A DNA stretch of 64,000 bases from Capitulum mitella. Its lineage: Eukaryota; Arthropoda; Thecostraca; Pollicipedomorpha; Pollicipedidae. This document shows, piece after piece, positions 49,598 through 61,275 of this stretch (position 1 is its first letter; every line of letters begins with the position of its first letter). The position numbers were made by a program, and so were the translations under genes. The stretch covers positions 40,411,891-40,475,890 of the forward strand of contig CP099839.1 of assembly GCA_030062745.1 (NCBI GenBank), given 5' to 3'. The notes beneath the pieces were generated by a model. That model had not been told where the DNA came from, ran no database searches, and saw only the letters and a list, made by a program, of their open reading frames with translations.

Positions 49598-50793
49598 CCC
49601 TATTCCCGGCAGGGAGGGCTGAATCCGTCCTCCTCGGGTTTTCTGCTTGCCAATTCCAGGCTTTTTGGCGCAGCTTCACGAAGCTTGGTGACTTTTCCTA
49701 GCTATTCTTTCTATGTACTGTAAGAAAATTTCAAAATTCCATTTTGGTCAAGGGCGGAACAAGGCAGTGTTTTTGGGAGGCACCTCAGGCCATTTTTAGC
49801 CCTGTTGAGGGTAAAAGAAAAATGACTGCAAAAAATATTGTTCTTGAGATTGAACTTAAAACTTCATATGAATGTATAGCTAAATAGTTGGAAAACGTGC
49901 AAATACAAACTTGTTTATCTGAGATCACTTTACAAGGTCAGGTCAAGGTCAAAAGTCTAAATTTGACTTTATAATAATAATTTCGGCATTATTTCCTGAA
50001 ATGCCAAACCCAGAACACGTAAGACGTAGATGGGTTACCTCTACTTGTGCATCAAATTTCAGCTTGATATCAGGTCGGGTCACGGAGCTATGGCATAAAA
50101 TGTCAGTGCGCGTTCCCCATATCACAATAGTCGTAAAATGGAATTTTTGAAATAGAGAGAATTCAAATAGTTTGAAAAGTTTACCGATGATATTAAATGC
50201 ACAAGAGGTCATTCCAAGTGACTCCAAGGTAACTGGAGGTCATTTAAGGTCATAGGTCACAAGTTGATCTAAGGAGCATGTGACCACGACAGTTCCCCCT
50301 TTTTTATGTCCCTGGCACCGCCTATGCTAACATTTTACAAATATTGTAGTACTATTTGTAGTTCTTTAGCATAACATGGCTAGCAGAAGCCAAAAACAGT
50401 GCTTTTGCCTTTTTTGTTCATTCATTTGTTAAAAACTAGTCTTCCTGTTTTTGAATCCCTGTGAACGCCTATGACTTTTGTCAACATTTCAAATGTGTGT
50501 ACCAGTTTAAAAGTCCCATCCAATATCGCTCGACTCATGCCAATTTCATCGAAATCGGTTCATAAGCAAGAGTTATAAGAAGTCCAAAAGTGCCCCTCAT
50601 TTTGATTATTTTGCCCCCTGTATCCACCCCTTCCAAAATTTTGAAAACTTCCTTTTTAGTTCACGTCATGGCACATCGATTCCCGTTTGTTGTGATGAAA
50701 TTGGATGTGTACTTCTCGAGATCTCAGGGGGGCCGAATCCGCCCGCCCCCCTGCCGGGAATCGGCCATACCGTCAAGCCCTCCGGGAATAGGG
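49598..50793 (-). mobile_element. Family B (piggyBac-like MITE), inverted partner copy
   Basis: The reverse complement of the 48.1-kb copy along its length, for example GGGAGGCACCTCAGGCC against GGCCTGAGGTGTCTCCC. It begins CCCTATTCCCGG, preceded by a degraded TTAA (CTGA), and ends CCGGGAATAGGG followed by an intact TTAA (50794-50797). Both copies share the internal motif TGACCTTAAATGACCTC or its inverse. It encodes no protein. Confidence 0.75.
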
Positions 50794-51464
50794 TTAAGAT
50801 AGTGACGATGAAGACAGACGTCATTTGACCTTTTTCAGTTTAAATCGTCCGCCATGAGGACCACCAGTACCCCACATCTCTGGGCAGAGACGTCTACCTT
50901 GAAAGCGCATGTTCTGCACGGGGCGTCAAGACCCGTATGAGTGCATGATCTGTAGATAGCGTGCGAAGTATATGAGGTGTATTTGATCTGCCTTGTTCGC
51001 CAAGGGCGCCAGTCCCGAAGTCACCTAAATTGTATGGGGGCGCCTGACGTGTAACGGGTGCCTGCATCGTGGGCGTGTGTGGTCTGCGAGGGGAGCTAAA
51101 TTTCTTATACGCGTCTCGTCTGTACAAGAAGAAGGGCGCCTTGCTGTATGGGACACCTGACCTGTACGTGCGCTTACCTGTAAGAGGCGCCGTGTCCATG
51201 AAGAGTGGTTGATCAGTACATGGGAAGGGGGCGCCTAGAGTATGATGGTTGCAAAGAACGTCAAAAAGCCACCTCCCCAGCAAAATTAAAAAGAACAGGA
51301 AAGAAAAAATCCCCGGATTTCGGTATCTCATTGGGATTGGGTTTCAGACGTGTTTATTTATTTTCCTTCAAAGCCGATTTTTCCTTTTGTTGTGGCAAAA
51401 AAGGGTGCTTGAACTACGGGCCAAAAAATGGAGGGACAAGTCCTTCCGTCCCCTTCCCCTGTAC

Positions 51465-51625
51465 TTACACCCACGGGAGAGGAAGCAGAGAGATGACAGA
51501 GACAGAACAGAGAGATGCCGGAGACAGAGCAAAGAGATGGCAGAGAGACTGTGCACAGAGCAACGAAAGACTAAGGCACGACTAAAAGAAATGGGAGACA
51601 AGAAAAGAAATGTCAGCGAGGCGCT
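51465..51625 (+). repeat. Purine-rich repeat
   Basis: GAGAGATGACAGAGACAGAA-type units resemble the 47.7-kb array. Both lie about 350-700 nt outside the family B pair, one on each side. Confidence 0.6.
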
Positions 51626-51912
51626 CGAGGCAGAGGCGCAGTCAAAGGGAGGGTGCACTGGAGGCCGGACCCCCCTGCCCCTTAGGGCCGATTTTTTGTG
51701 AAAACCATTGCACATCGTCTTCCCAGCAGGCGGTTTTCGTATGATTTCAGTTCACACTGAGCTCCCCCCCCCCCTGAAGAAAATCCTGGCTGCGCCCCTG
51801 GGTCGAGGGACGGCAGACAGATGGCATAAGGGAGGCATAAGAGAACGTTTGATGGGGAGAGATGGCATCGGTGAAAACGCTCAGCTGAAGACTGCAGGGG
51901 AGAGGGACCACC

Positions 51913-52115
51913 GCAGCGCTGATGGCAACAAAACGACCGGACTCGCAATGGCCGGAGCGCTGATGGCAACAAAACGACTGGACCCGCAATGGCCGGAGCG
52001 CTGATGGCAACAAAACGACTGGACCCGCAATGGCCGGAGCGCTGATGGCAACAAAACGACTGGACCCGCAATGGCAGGAGCGCTGATGGCAACAAAACGA
52101 CCGGACCCGCAACGG
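51913..52115 (+). repeat. 41-bp tandem repeat, five units
   Basis: Nearly identical units starting GCGCTGATGGCAACAAAACG and continuing ACTGGACCCGCAATGGCCGGA. The low divergence indicates recent expansion. Confidence 0.93.
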
Positions 52116-52198
52116 CCAGAGTGGCCGTAATGGCCAGAGTCGAGGCGGCGGACCGCTGAATCGCGAGATTACATCGACCACAAACCGACTCTCGAGAA

Positions 52199-54430
52199 AA
52201 CAAACTAATTAGTTTCGTTAAACGTACTAAGCTCCCGGGAACCGCGGCTAAGCTTTGAATGAAAACGCTTTTCCCCGGGTCGATTTCTTCAGGCTAGCGA
52301 AAAGCTCGCGCGATCCTTTTCATTGCGGCAACTGTCTCGGTTCCCGCAGACCTGCGAAGTGTTCAGACCGCTGAAAAGAAGTCGTGAGCTAAATTGCTGT
52401 TTGTCTACGGCTGGGCACGTCCAGATAAAGCCTTTGAGACTCGCCTCAGCTCTCCGGCGTCACGTGGCGCTCCTCCGGCCCGTCCCGGTGTCACGTTCAT
52501 CTGGTCTGACTCGGCTGAAGCCTGCTTTAACGGTCACCTCGTGGGCACCTCAGATTCACCCTAATCCTTTATGAGTGCATAAAGGATTAAGGTGAATCCG
52601 GGACGCGCACGGGCGGGGCATGTATATATACAGTTAAATCCACTTTTAACAAATTTATGGGAGCCTTTGCGAGAATTCGTTGTAAGTGAACTTCCTTATA
52701 AGCGAAGCCACATAATGAATATGTTTATATTAATATCAGACGATGTGGACCATGAAAAGATACGGGGAAAGCAAAAAACAGAAAGAGTTTCCTTTTGATG
52801 TCATTCTTGCTCACAAGAGTCACTGGCAGTGTTGAGATCGAAACGTCGAAATCTCCAACAATTTGCTTTTTTGGCCACGGGACCCGCTTTCTCAGCTACC
52901 TGTAACGTCTTGACCCTCTCTGGCCTTACACCGTTTGTTGCTCAGTACAACCATCGTGAAGGGGAAATGCTCAGCAAATATTTGGGAGCTCTGAACCCCA
53001 CGTGCTCATTGCATCCTTATCGTACCAAGCGTGCTGCTCCGGCAGCCGACCGCACTGCCGACGCTGCCGATCTAGTGAATTAACTTCACGCTGGTGGGTG
53101 CAAAAACTGCCCACCCCTCATGTTTCTCTGCGCACAACATCCGCGAGAATGAAGCTAAGGCGCGAAAATTTTGTCGATCTTCTGCTGAACTCTTAGTCTT
53201 TTGCGCTTTTAAATTTCGACATCGTTCGGTAGTTTTTGTCACCACAGCCCAGCGAGGCCAAGAGGCTGGACGCGCGGCCGATGTTCCGTCGGCGGCAGAC
53301 GGACGCAAGCGTGTCGGGCCGAAGGAGGGGCGTTATTCTGCGTACGAAATAGTGTCTGCCGGACAACCAGCTGCAGAACATCTTGGGGAGTTAGCCTGCA
53401 CGATAAACTTGCAGTCCAAAGGCACAGGTGGCCTGGGTTAGGCCAGTCGAGATTAACCAAGGCCATGTATACTAAAGTGCAATATTCTGTAAGTGGGTCA
53501 CATGGGAAAGTGGAGGGGACCTTGAACGAATGACAGCTGCAGTGACCTCGTGTAGCATAAGGAAGCTAGGTCAGGGCAACTGAGGCATCCAAGGTCATTT
53601 AATGTAAATGAAAAAAGAATACTTATTTTTTTCCGTATACAACCCAATGACCTCAATTACATTTTATCAGGATGTGTTTCCTTGACCTGAAAAGACTTCA
53701 GATAACCTTAGATGGCCTACGTATGTCAAATAACGCACGTACAAGGACATAAGACCAATAAACAACCAACCAGGTTGCATTATGAACGATTTCGACGAAA
53801 TGCAACATTTTTTATGATGACTCTTGGGGTGAACTCGTTTGACGGGATCTAAGTCAGCCTCGCTTCACGGGAAGACTCAACACTATTTTCTTGTCGTCGG
53901 TTTTGAAGTTTTTGAGAAAGGAAGTACGATACTAATTCGACAGTTGACTCATTTGATCTTGATAACGACGACCTAGGTCACTCATTTTTCGAGGAATGTA
54001 AGTTCACAATCTAAACTTCCTTTCCATAAAGCCCTTCCATATCGCCGGAGGGCATCAGAAGATGGAAAGGTGGCAAAATATGCCTCCACCTCATCAGTGC
54101 GCGTTATTCTGAGGTCCACTAACGCGCGCGTTCTGTGGCCGAATTTCCTGCAGGCCGGAAGCGAATACGCCCTCATCAAAAAGGTGCCTACCTTGGTTAC
54201 CCTCACCAAAAAGGTACTCTTGTCTTTCGGGAGGGTGCCCCTGGTATAAGGATTTCGGACGATAAACACGAGTGCATTGAATAATTCTTGCTCTGCTTCA
54301 TGCTGCCCCGAAGATCAGAAGTTTTCAGCTTGGTTAAAAATTGCTCTCAGTCCAGGTCCAGCAGAGCTAGAACTAATGCCAAAAATGGAGCTTCGTTACA
54401 GCTAAATTCGATATAAATATATAAATACAT
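52199..54430. other. Intergenic, no gene recognised
   Basis: Around 52620-52720 the sequence contains ACAGTTAAATCCACTTTTAAC and TTCGTTGTAAGTGAACTTCC, which resemble ends of pogo/Tigger-type DNA elements but are too short to call. A stretch with repeated GACCT motifs at 53500-53720 may be a decayed family B relative. Confidence 0.35.
52553..52598. repeat. 21-bp inverted repeat with one mismatch
   Basis: Arms GATTCACCCTAATCCTTTATG and CATAAAGGATTAAGGTGAATC are separated by AGTG. It could fold as a near-perfect hairpin. Confidence 0.8.
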
Positions 54431-54447
54431 AGGTACATATATATGTG

Positions 54448-54451
<4 letters not shown>

Positions 54452-54534
<83 letters not shown>
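54452..54534. repeat. (CA)n-(TA)n compound microsatellite
   Basis: A CA run of about 17 units is followed by about 24 TA units. Confidence 0.95.
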
Positions 54535-54536
<2 letters not shown>

Positions 54537-54689
54537 ACACGTCCCATGAAAATGATAGGTAAATTCTCGCCCTCAGTTGCAGACAGCAGTTTGGTCTGTT
54601 GTAGAATGTTACACAGCACTAAATATTACTAGTTATGGTGACATCCAAAGTGGTTTCATGCGGTTTACATGCCCGTGGAGGCCTGCTTT

Positions 54690-55270
54690 AACGCTCAGCA
54701 CGGGTCTCTCATAGGCCAGCAAGAGCTTCTTTGCTGCAGAGAGAGGGAGTACGATGACATGCAAAAGGGGTCTGTGCTGTTCGCACACCAGATGGTGCTT
54801 CTTTAGCGGGACTGGAGACACGGTACTGTCAGGTGGAGGAAAATTTACGGAACACCATCGGTCCCTTTAAAGGGGGGAGCTGAGGGAGTTCCTTCAGAGA
54901 CGTTCAGGGACCACTTTATGTGTCAGGTTTGTGAGCTCTTTGCAGGGCGGCATATATAATCCGCGAGGGCCACCATGTACGCTGGTAATGGGTCTCTTTA
55001 CGGGCCAGCAGAGGTTCCTTTACCGGCCGACAGGTTGCCACTCTACAGGCCAACGGGATGTCCCGTTGGCCTGCAGAGCCGGTAGCAGGAGCCCCGTTAG
55101 AGGCCAGCAGGGACTCATTTAAAGGTCCGAATGCATGGGCCCTTTATAGGCCAGCAGGTCACCCTCCACAGGCCGCCAGGGGTCCTGCCTGCAAGGATAC
55201 CCTTTGCAGGACAGGAGGTGCCTCCTTCACATGCCAGCAGGACCCCTTAGCTAGCAAAGTGGGCATGGCT
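54690..55270 (+). repeat. Highly degenerate minisatellite
   Basis: The motif AGGCCAGCAGG and variants recur roughly every 30-40 nt, with intervening CCTTTA or CTCTTTA. It is an old, diverged array. A perfect 13-bp hairpin (CAGGCCAACGGGA with its complement, 2-nt loop) lies at 55046-55073. Confidence 0.55.
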
Positions 55271-58200
55271 AGCAAACACTAAGTAGTCCCTGAGCAGGAA
55301 AGGTTCCTTTTAATGGTGCTCCTTGTCCGAAGGGTCCCAATGAAGGGTATTCAGGAAACCACTTCGCGCGTAGCGCGGAGAGGCGCTTCCACCCCAAAGC
55401 GGAGATCCCTTCGCGCTGCGCGCGGGAGACCTCAGACTTAGGCAGAAGGGACCTCCTCCGTGCTAAGAAAGGGGCTCCAGCCCCATGTAAGTCCCCTGGG
55501 TGCGCCTTTCTTGACAACTCAAAAGTTTGGTTCAAAGTAATGGTACACCGGTAAAATCTACATCGAGAGACGGGGCACATTATTCAGATTGATCAGTCCT
55601 GTCTCCATTTTTGTTACTTAGAATCTGAATATTTCCTACGCATATTATTCCTCAGCTTTGCACCACAATTATGATTTTCAGTTTCCTTCCAACATTTCAT
55701 AACTCGTGTAGTTTATCTCGGCTAAATTACCACTCAGGCTAACCACTTAAATTTGGCTTCTGCGAAATAGTCAGGTTGCCACTTTGGATGAGGCTCAGAA
55801 CCGCGCAGATGGCTGTACAACTTACAGCAGTCACTCCGGAAGTCATGAGCAGGCAGCCATAGCGTCCACATGGGACGCTGGGACAGGTACTTGGTCGCGG
55901 AGTTGCGCAGTTGGTGAAAATTAAGGCAACCGCTGAAAAGGAGTCTGCGGTCGGAATTTCAATGAGCCGTATCCAAAATCGCGTGCCAGCCTGTGCTCTG
56001 CAGAGCGTTTATCTGTGTTGCTGTGAGGCATTCCCCCAATAAATGTTGTGTTTTGTGCGCTTTTTGACGGCAGCAAAGACGGAAATCGGCCTTTAGTACG
56101 CGCCTGGTCTAACATTTAATAGCCGCGCCATCGTCGACCCGCGCGGCGAACGCCATTGGTTTCGCAGCCAGGCGGCTTCACGAGACCATCGGGGCCGCGC
56201 CGCTCGTGTCAGACATTGCATTTCACCATCACCTTGGAGACGAGTCGTTCGATTGGCGATGTGGAGCGTTTGGCGGTGCGGCTGAGGCTCCTGCGCCGTG
56301 TGGAGTCGGGGACGGTAGCCGGACAATCGGTCCGACCGACTCAGCCTGGATATATATCTTACAGGGCCTGTATATCCGGCCCGCAGCCGCATGGCCCCGT
56401 ATCCTGACCGCCGAGATCTCCGTCTTCTTCTCTGGTTTTCTTTTGTGTAGTACCCTTATCCTAAGATTGGCGATCATTTGCCGACTACTCTAGATCCTCA
56501 CCAATGGGGCAAGAATGGCCGTAGTTAACTATATGCTACATGAGCTCATTTTGCCACGTGAAAACAACTTTGGGAGAAAAAAGGATCTAGGGTAAACCCA
56601 ATGTACTAGGTTAAATTAGACCATGACCGTATAAGCGACCGTTACATAGTTTATATCTTTGAATTTTGTCATGCTAATGACGTACCATTTTGCGACGAGC
56701 TCACAAATGGTATTTGTTTCCTGCATCTGCAAAACTGATCGCAAGAGACAGATTTGATTTCGAAAACAGACAAAATGGACACTGTGTAAAGCTAGCAAAT
56801 CAACATCGTTAACCTGACGTGAGGTCACGTGTGTCTTACGTGACTTGATACTTGGTCCTTGTATTGTATCATCCCTAACAATCGCCTTGCAAGCCATGCC
56901 AAAAGGAACATACAGACAAAACAGTCAAAAAAAATACATGAAAATTGCGCCTATAGTTTAGCTTACGCCTATGGACCTATTGTGTAGAACTATGATGTAG
57001 ATTAGACTTATGGTGCACTGGCTAACTTTTGTTTGTCAAAATATAGCTCTGTTATTTAGACACATATATTCATAGCTTCCGGCCGCCTGCTTCAGTCGTG
57101 CGTAGGTTATGCCGGAAAACCAAGAATGGTTCCCTGGGGATTTTTGCCCCCCTTTGGGGGAAAAATCCCTCCAGTGACTAGCAGATTACTTATCACAGTA
57201 CTGATTCCATATACAGATACACGTGCAGACCGTATAATTTCCCGACATTTATGTCCAACTGCTTGATGTCAAAATGCTTTTAATACCTCTTAAATCCAAC
57301 GCAGTTCATTCATACAAGCTTTATATTAGTAGTGACATGGCATCGTATTAACAACCAAGAATAGAGAACGTGGCACCTGAATGGAGGCTGTTTTCACTTT
57401 CGGTCGACTGCTGGAATTTATGACGATCGAGCATTTTACCAAGCAAGTTTGCTTCTTGTTCCAGCCACAGGGAACTAAGGATCTTTTACCATTATTCTTC
57501 GCCGGACAACAGGGCTGGTTGCTACCTCCCCATGAGGTCTTTCTAAGACTGCCAGCCAACGGCCTGAGTGAAGAACCCGAAAATGACAATAACTGACCTC
57601 ACAGCTTTTCTGCATCCCAAAAAAAAACACTTATAAGCAGGTCACGTCAGGTCACCGAGATACGCGTCGTTCGGCCGGGGGATGGCAGCCATCCCTCACG
57701 TCCGCAGCGTAGGTGAAAATCCTCCACGTCCGGCGAGGTTCAACAGACCCATGGGCTGATTTACCATAACAGTCAGCGAAATCAGATGCAGATTTTTGCT
57801 TTGAATTCATATTGGTAGCTAAAATAATCGCACCTCTCCCACAGCACGGGAGCTGATAGTTTTTGATTTTTTTTTCAAGAGAGGATTAGCAGGTCACGAG
57901 AACTCGCCGTTTCGTCTTTTCAGCGTCGCTTTAAGAAAGTGCATTTGCTGTAGGAGTCCAGCTGAATTTAGACGAGATGTTAGAAGGATATGACATTCAA
58001 ACGCCACTTCCGCCAACAAACTTTTTCGTTGCTCTTACGCATTTCTCTCAACCCATTTGTATGTCGTGTAGTTCACAACAACGCCAACGGAATCCCAAAG
58101 TATACCGCAAGGGCCATGGAGGGTGACTGACTTAACTCATTGCTTGTCTGCCTGACTATGGGACATAATTCTGCTGCTCAACGTAAATAACTAAACCAAC

Positions 58201-58680
58201 GCTGTGCTACTGCATCTCGCGAGGTTTCACACAAGCAAGCATACGGAGCCTGAGAGGACAATAGCTGGACCATAGCCTCAGCAAAGTGGATCATGACTTC
58301 AGCTGATCTTATGAGCTAGGTAGGTCTTGAACCGTTCCTACAGGGCAAATAGTACTGGCGAAAGGCGTCATCACTTCTATAGAGCATGATTCATTCCAAA
58401 GAATTTCGCTTCGCTAGCTTGCACCTAAGGCATACGTTGATGGCGCACCATGCTTATAGGTGCCCTGTCTATACACGTCGCACCGTTGTCATTATTGGAC
58501 ATTTGGCCAGATCCGTAAAGCCACTTTTATAGCTGTCGCCAAGAAATGGCTCGTTCCCGAAATTGTGGAGTGCAGGGCAGCTAATATCTCCTGAAACGAA
58601 CGGAATAAGTCCATTTGCTTCAGAGATAGCAACGAAACAAAAATGATCCCCTCCGCCAGTAGCTAAGAGTGGCAAAATAC
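55271..58680. other. Intergenic, nothing firmly recognised
   Basis: Mostly AT-rich with a GC-richer patch at 56120-56400. A stretch near 57510-57560 (CAGGGCTGGTTGCTACCTCC, then CATGAGGTCTTTCTAAGACTG) may be a very diverged family A left end. Confidence 0.4.
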
Positions 58681-58823
58681 TCCAGTAAGATAGATAAATA
58701 GATAGACGTGTTAAGGATTCTTCCTAACATGACTTTCTCGGTATCCATGTCATATGCACAGGACACAAAGGTAAAAAGATATGATACATATTACATACGG
58801 ACGATATAAACGACGGTAGAGAT

Positions 58824-59545
58824 TCATCTCGATCGCAGGTAGGCGACTAGGCTGTTCTTAAAGGCCAAGATAGTGGACGACATGCGCACGTTTCATGGCA
58901 GCTCGTTCCACATGCGCATCGCTCGGAAAACAAACAACCGGCGCGCGAACTCGGTATGCACTGGCGGGAGCTGCAACAGCTATCAGCCGCGGCCCGCATG
59001 GCGCCGGAGGACACCGATACACCACCGACCACCCGTTTGCGCATCGCCTCGGTCGCACGGGTGTCCGACAGGATGCTTCACAATATCGCCGTATCCAGTT
59101 GGGCGATCATATCAGGTCTCTTGTCCATTCCAACTCAAGCAGCGCTGGAGACACATGATCGCGGCGCTTCAAGTCGAGGACGATGTAGGCGCTGAATATG
59201 AACCCCCTGTTTCTGTATGGCTGAGCAGCCACCCCAGTCATGCGTTATCGAATGCAGGAGAACATCACGGTCTCTATCATCATCCTCTTAATCTCTGTCG
59301 GTAAAAGGTGTCTCGTTCGGACGACTGCGGTCAGAATGCCGTGGTAACGGCGCACGATAATCGGCATGTGATTTTCTCAACTGTGGTTTGAGTCGATGAT
59401 GACACCCAGGATTTTGGCGCCTTGTGCAGGTTTGATTTCGTCGTAAGTCCCGTCAAACTGCAACTCATTGGAAAGAAAATGAGACATGAAAGAAATTGCT
59501 GACTCTTTGGCCTTTTTGATCAGACCGAGGCTTCGTACGTTCTAG
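58824..59545 (-). mobile_element. LINE reverse-transcriptase C-terminal remnant
   Basis: Read on the minus strand: AKILGVIIDSN (palm/connection region), HGILTAVVRTRHLLPTEIKR, HVSPALLELEW, IAQLDTAIL after a frame change, then RATEAMRKRVVGG, RLFVFRAMRMWNELP and FKNSLVAYLRSR before a TGA at 58826-58824. This order is typical of the C-terminal part of CR1/Jockey-group LINE ORF2. At least three stops and frameshifts make it a pseudogene fragment, lacking the endonuclease and RT catalytic core. A short GATA/TAAA microsatellite (58688-58706) lies just past its 3' end, as often in these LINEs. Confidence 0.75.
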
Positions 59546-60179
59546 TTTTCATCACAGACTCCAAAATTTCATTGCCATTTGGGAAATCCGTCAGTAGTGC
59601 TGTACTGGTTCCATTCAGCGAGTCAGAATTCCGGGCTCAGTGAATCAGGAGTGGGAGGTCTCACTCCCTACCGGAAGGGATCAGCCCAACGGGCCTTGGA
59701 AGGTCGCTCCCAGTCACTGCGATCTCTCGCCTTTTCACCAAAGGCTGGCAGCCGCGCGGGGCTGGCGCACGACTGAATTTGTCCCGGCGCCTCAGCAGTG
59801 TATTTTCGCCCCAAGAAGGACGTGTTGACTGCGCACGTCAGGCTGATTTACGCGTGGGTATTCAGCGGCAGTCCCCCCTTGCGCTTGCGCTTCACTGCCT
59901 CTTAAGGGGTGTCCATATTTTCTTATTCCTAAGAATTTATGGCCAATTATATGAATGAAACAATACTAACGTGTGATATAGACACCTTTCTCCTAATTTA
60001 CGCATGCAATTCACCTATATATATATATATTGCCAGGGTTGTCTTCAGGCATCGTTTTCGGGTACATATTTCGTCCCATAACATGTTCACTGGGCCTAAA
60101 AACATCTAGATCTGTGTGTTTGGTTTTGCTAGTCAACATATACTACGATCAAATGCCAAATATTCCTGCGAGAATATTT
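59546..60179. other. Non-coding sequence, nothing recognised
   Basis: No gene, except that the LINE remnant may extend a little further upstream from 59545. Confidence 0.4.
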
Positions 60180-60222
60180 GGCAGAGGCAGAGGCAGAGGC
60201 AGAGGCAGAGGCAGAGGCAGAG
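60180..60222 (+). repeat. (GGCAGA)n microsatellite
   Basis: Seven hexamer units, bounded on both sides by GAGAATATT, which is present as a direct copy before and after the array. Confidence 0.93.
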
Positions 60223-60496
60223 AATATTATCCAGAGGCGGCCTCAGGATAATATAAAAGGTGGATATTATATTTCTTCTTATTTCTGCGAAACTGTGATT
60301 CGATCTACCGAATAGCACGGCTATCAACATGTAGTTATTAACCGCTCTTTTCCTGGTACCTGGATTTGCCTCTGACCGTTTGCCATATGTGTATAATATG
60401 GCATCTGACACAAATGGAAATGTTTCCCGAACACAAATAAGCTGGCCAGACTCAAAAGATGTTGTAGAACGAATTAACATTTCCCCAAAACGCACA

Positions 60497-60847
60497 GCCC
60501 TTTTTATGTGTCCTGGCTACGCCTATGACTTTAGAAAACTGACCTTTCTCAGCATATGTGATAGAACCATTATTTGCAGACAGAATGACATGAAGTGAAC
60601 AAAGTCGGCCCTAAAATGTGGTTATAACATTCGTAAAGGTAAAACCCTATTTATAACGTCATTTTGACGCATCCCCTCTTTTCAAAATTTTCAGCACGTC
60701 ATTCTTTACAAATCCAGATCTTGCTACAGGTCATCAAACGCCATTTTCCGCTAGGAAACCCGACCAACAGTTTTGGAGATCGCAGGGGGCAGAATCTGTC
60801 CCCCCCCGCACGCAGTCGTACGTAGCGCGCAGGAACACAGAGTAGGG
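60497..60847 (-). mobile_element. Family B (piggyBac-like MITE) diverged fragment
   Basis: Starts with TTTTTATGTGTCCTGGCTAC, corresponding to TTTTTTATGTCCCTGGCACC in the 49.6-kb copy. It continues to a terminal AGTAGGG followed by TTAA (60848-60851). It is more diverged than the other copies. It lies just downstream of gene 3. Confidence 0.55.
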
Positions 60848-60874
60848 TTAACGCAGAGAATTAGGCTGCCTTAA

Positions 60875-61085
60875 GCAGTCAGAGGAGCGGGATGACCTGC
60901 ATCACACCGGTGGCGGTCAGGAGCGGGGCGACCTACACCACACTGGTGGCGGTCAGGAGCGGGGCGACCTTCACCACACTGGTGGAGGTCAGAAGGAGCG
61001 GGGTGGTCTCCTACACCACACTGGTGACGGTCAGAGGGAGCGGGGTGGTCTCCTACACCACACTGGTGACGGTCAGGGGGAGCAG
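60875..61085. repeat. 36-42-bp minisatellite spanning the stop codon of gene 3
   Basis: Five to six units, each containing CACCACACTGGTGACGGTCA or a variant, followed by GAGCGGGG. On the minus strand each unit spells a version of CTGACCGTCACCAGTGTGGTG and, in the units nearest the gene, TAG. The first unit is the end of the gene 3 coding region and the others lie in its 3' flank. Confidence 0.85.
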
Positions 61086-61182
61086 CAGCAGCAGCAGCGT
61101 CGCCCAGCCCCGGCTGCCGACTGGGTGGCCGGCGTTGCAGCCGTCGTATGAATCGCACGCCTTCACGCAGCCGTAAATCAGC
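61053..61182 (-). CDS. Gene 3 last coding exon: cysteines 8-10 and GPI signal
   Basis: Encodes LIYGCVKACDSYDGCN and the Leu-rich tail, ending at TAG (61055-61053). The acceptor is GTTGGCAG. The six-leucine run is written by a CTG/CAG microsatellite, and the last residues lie in the first unit of the minisatellite. Confidence 0.88.
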
Positions 61183-61243
61183 CTGCCAACCACAGAGGTG
61201 CAGTAAAACAGATACAGGGAGAAAGAGAAGGAAAGGGACAGCC

Positions 61244-61275
<32 letters not shown>

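Noticed and set aside
51690..51810. Segment ending AATCCTGGCTGCGCCCCTGG as a MITE end
   Set aside because: The motif is typical of such ends, but no partner end or second copy was found in the window.
43921..52115. CRISPR-like arrays
   Set aside because: The tandem units are contiguous with no unique spacers, and the genome is eukaryotic.
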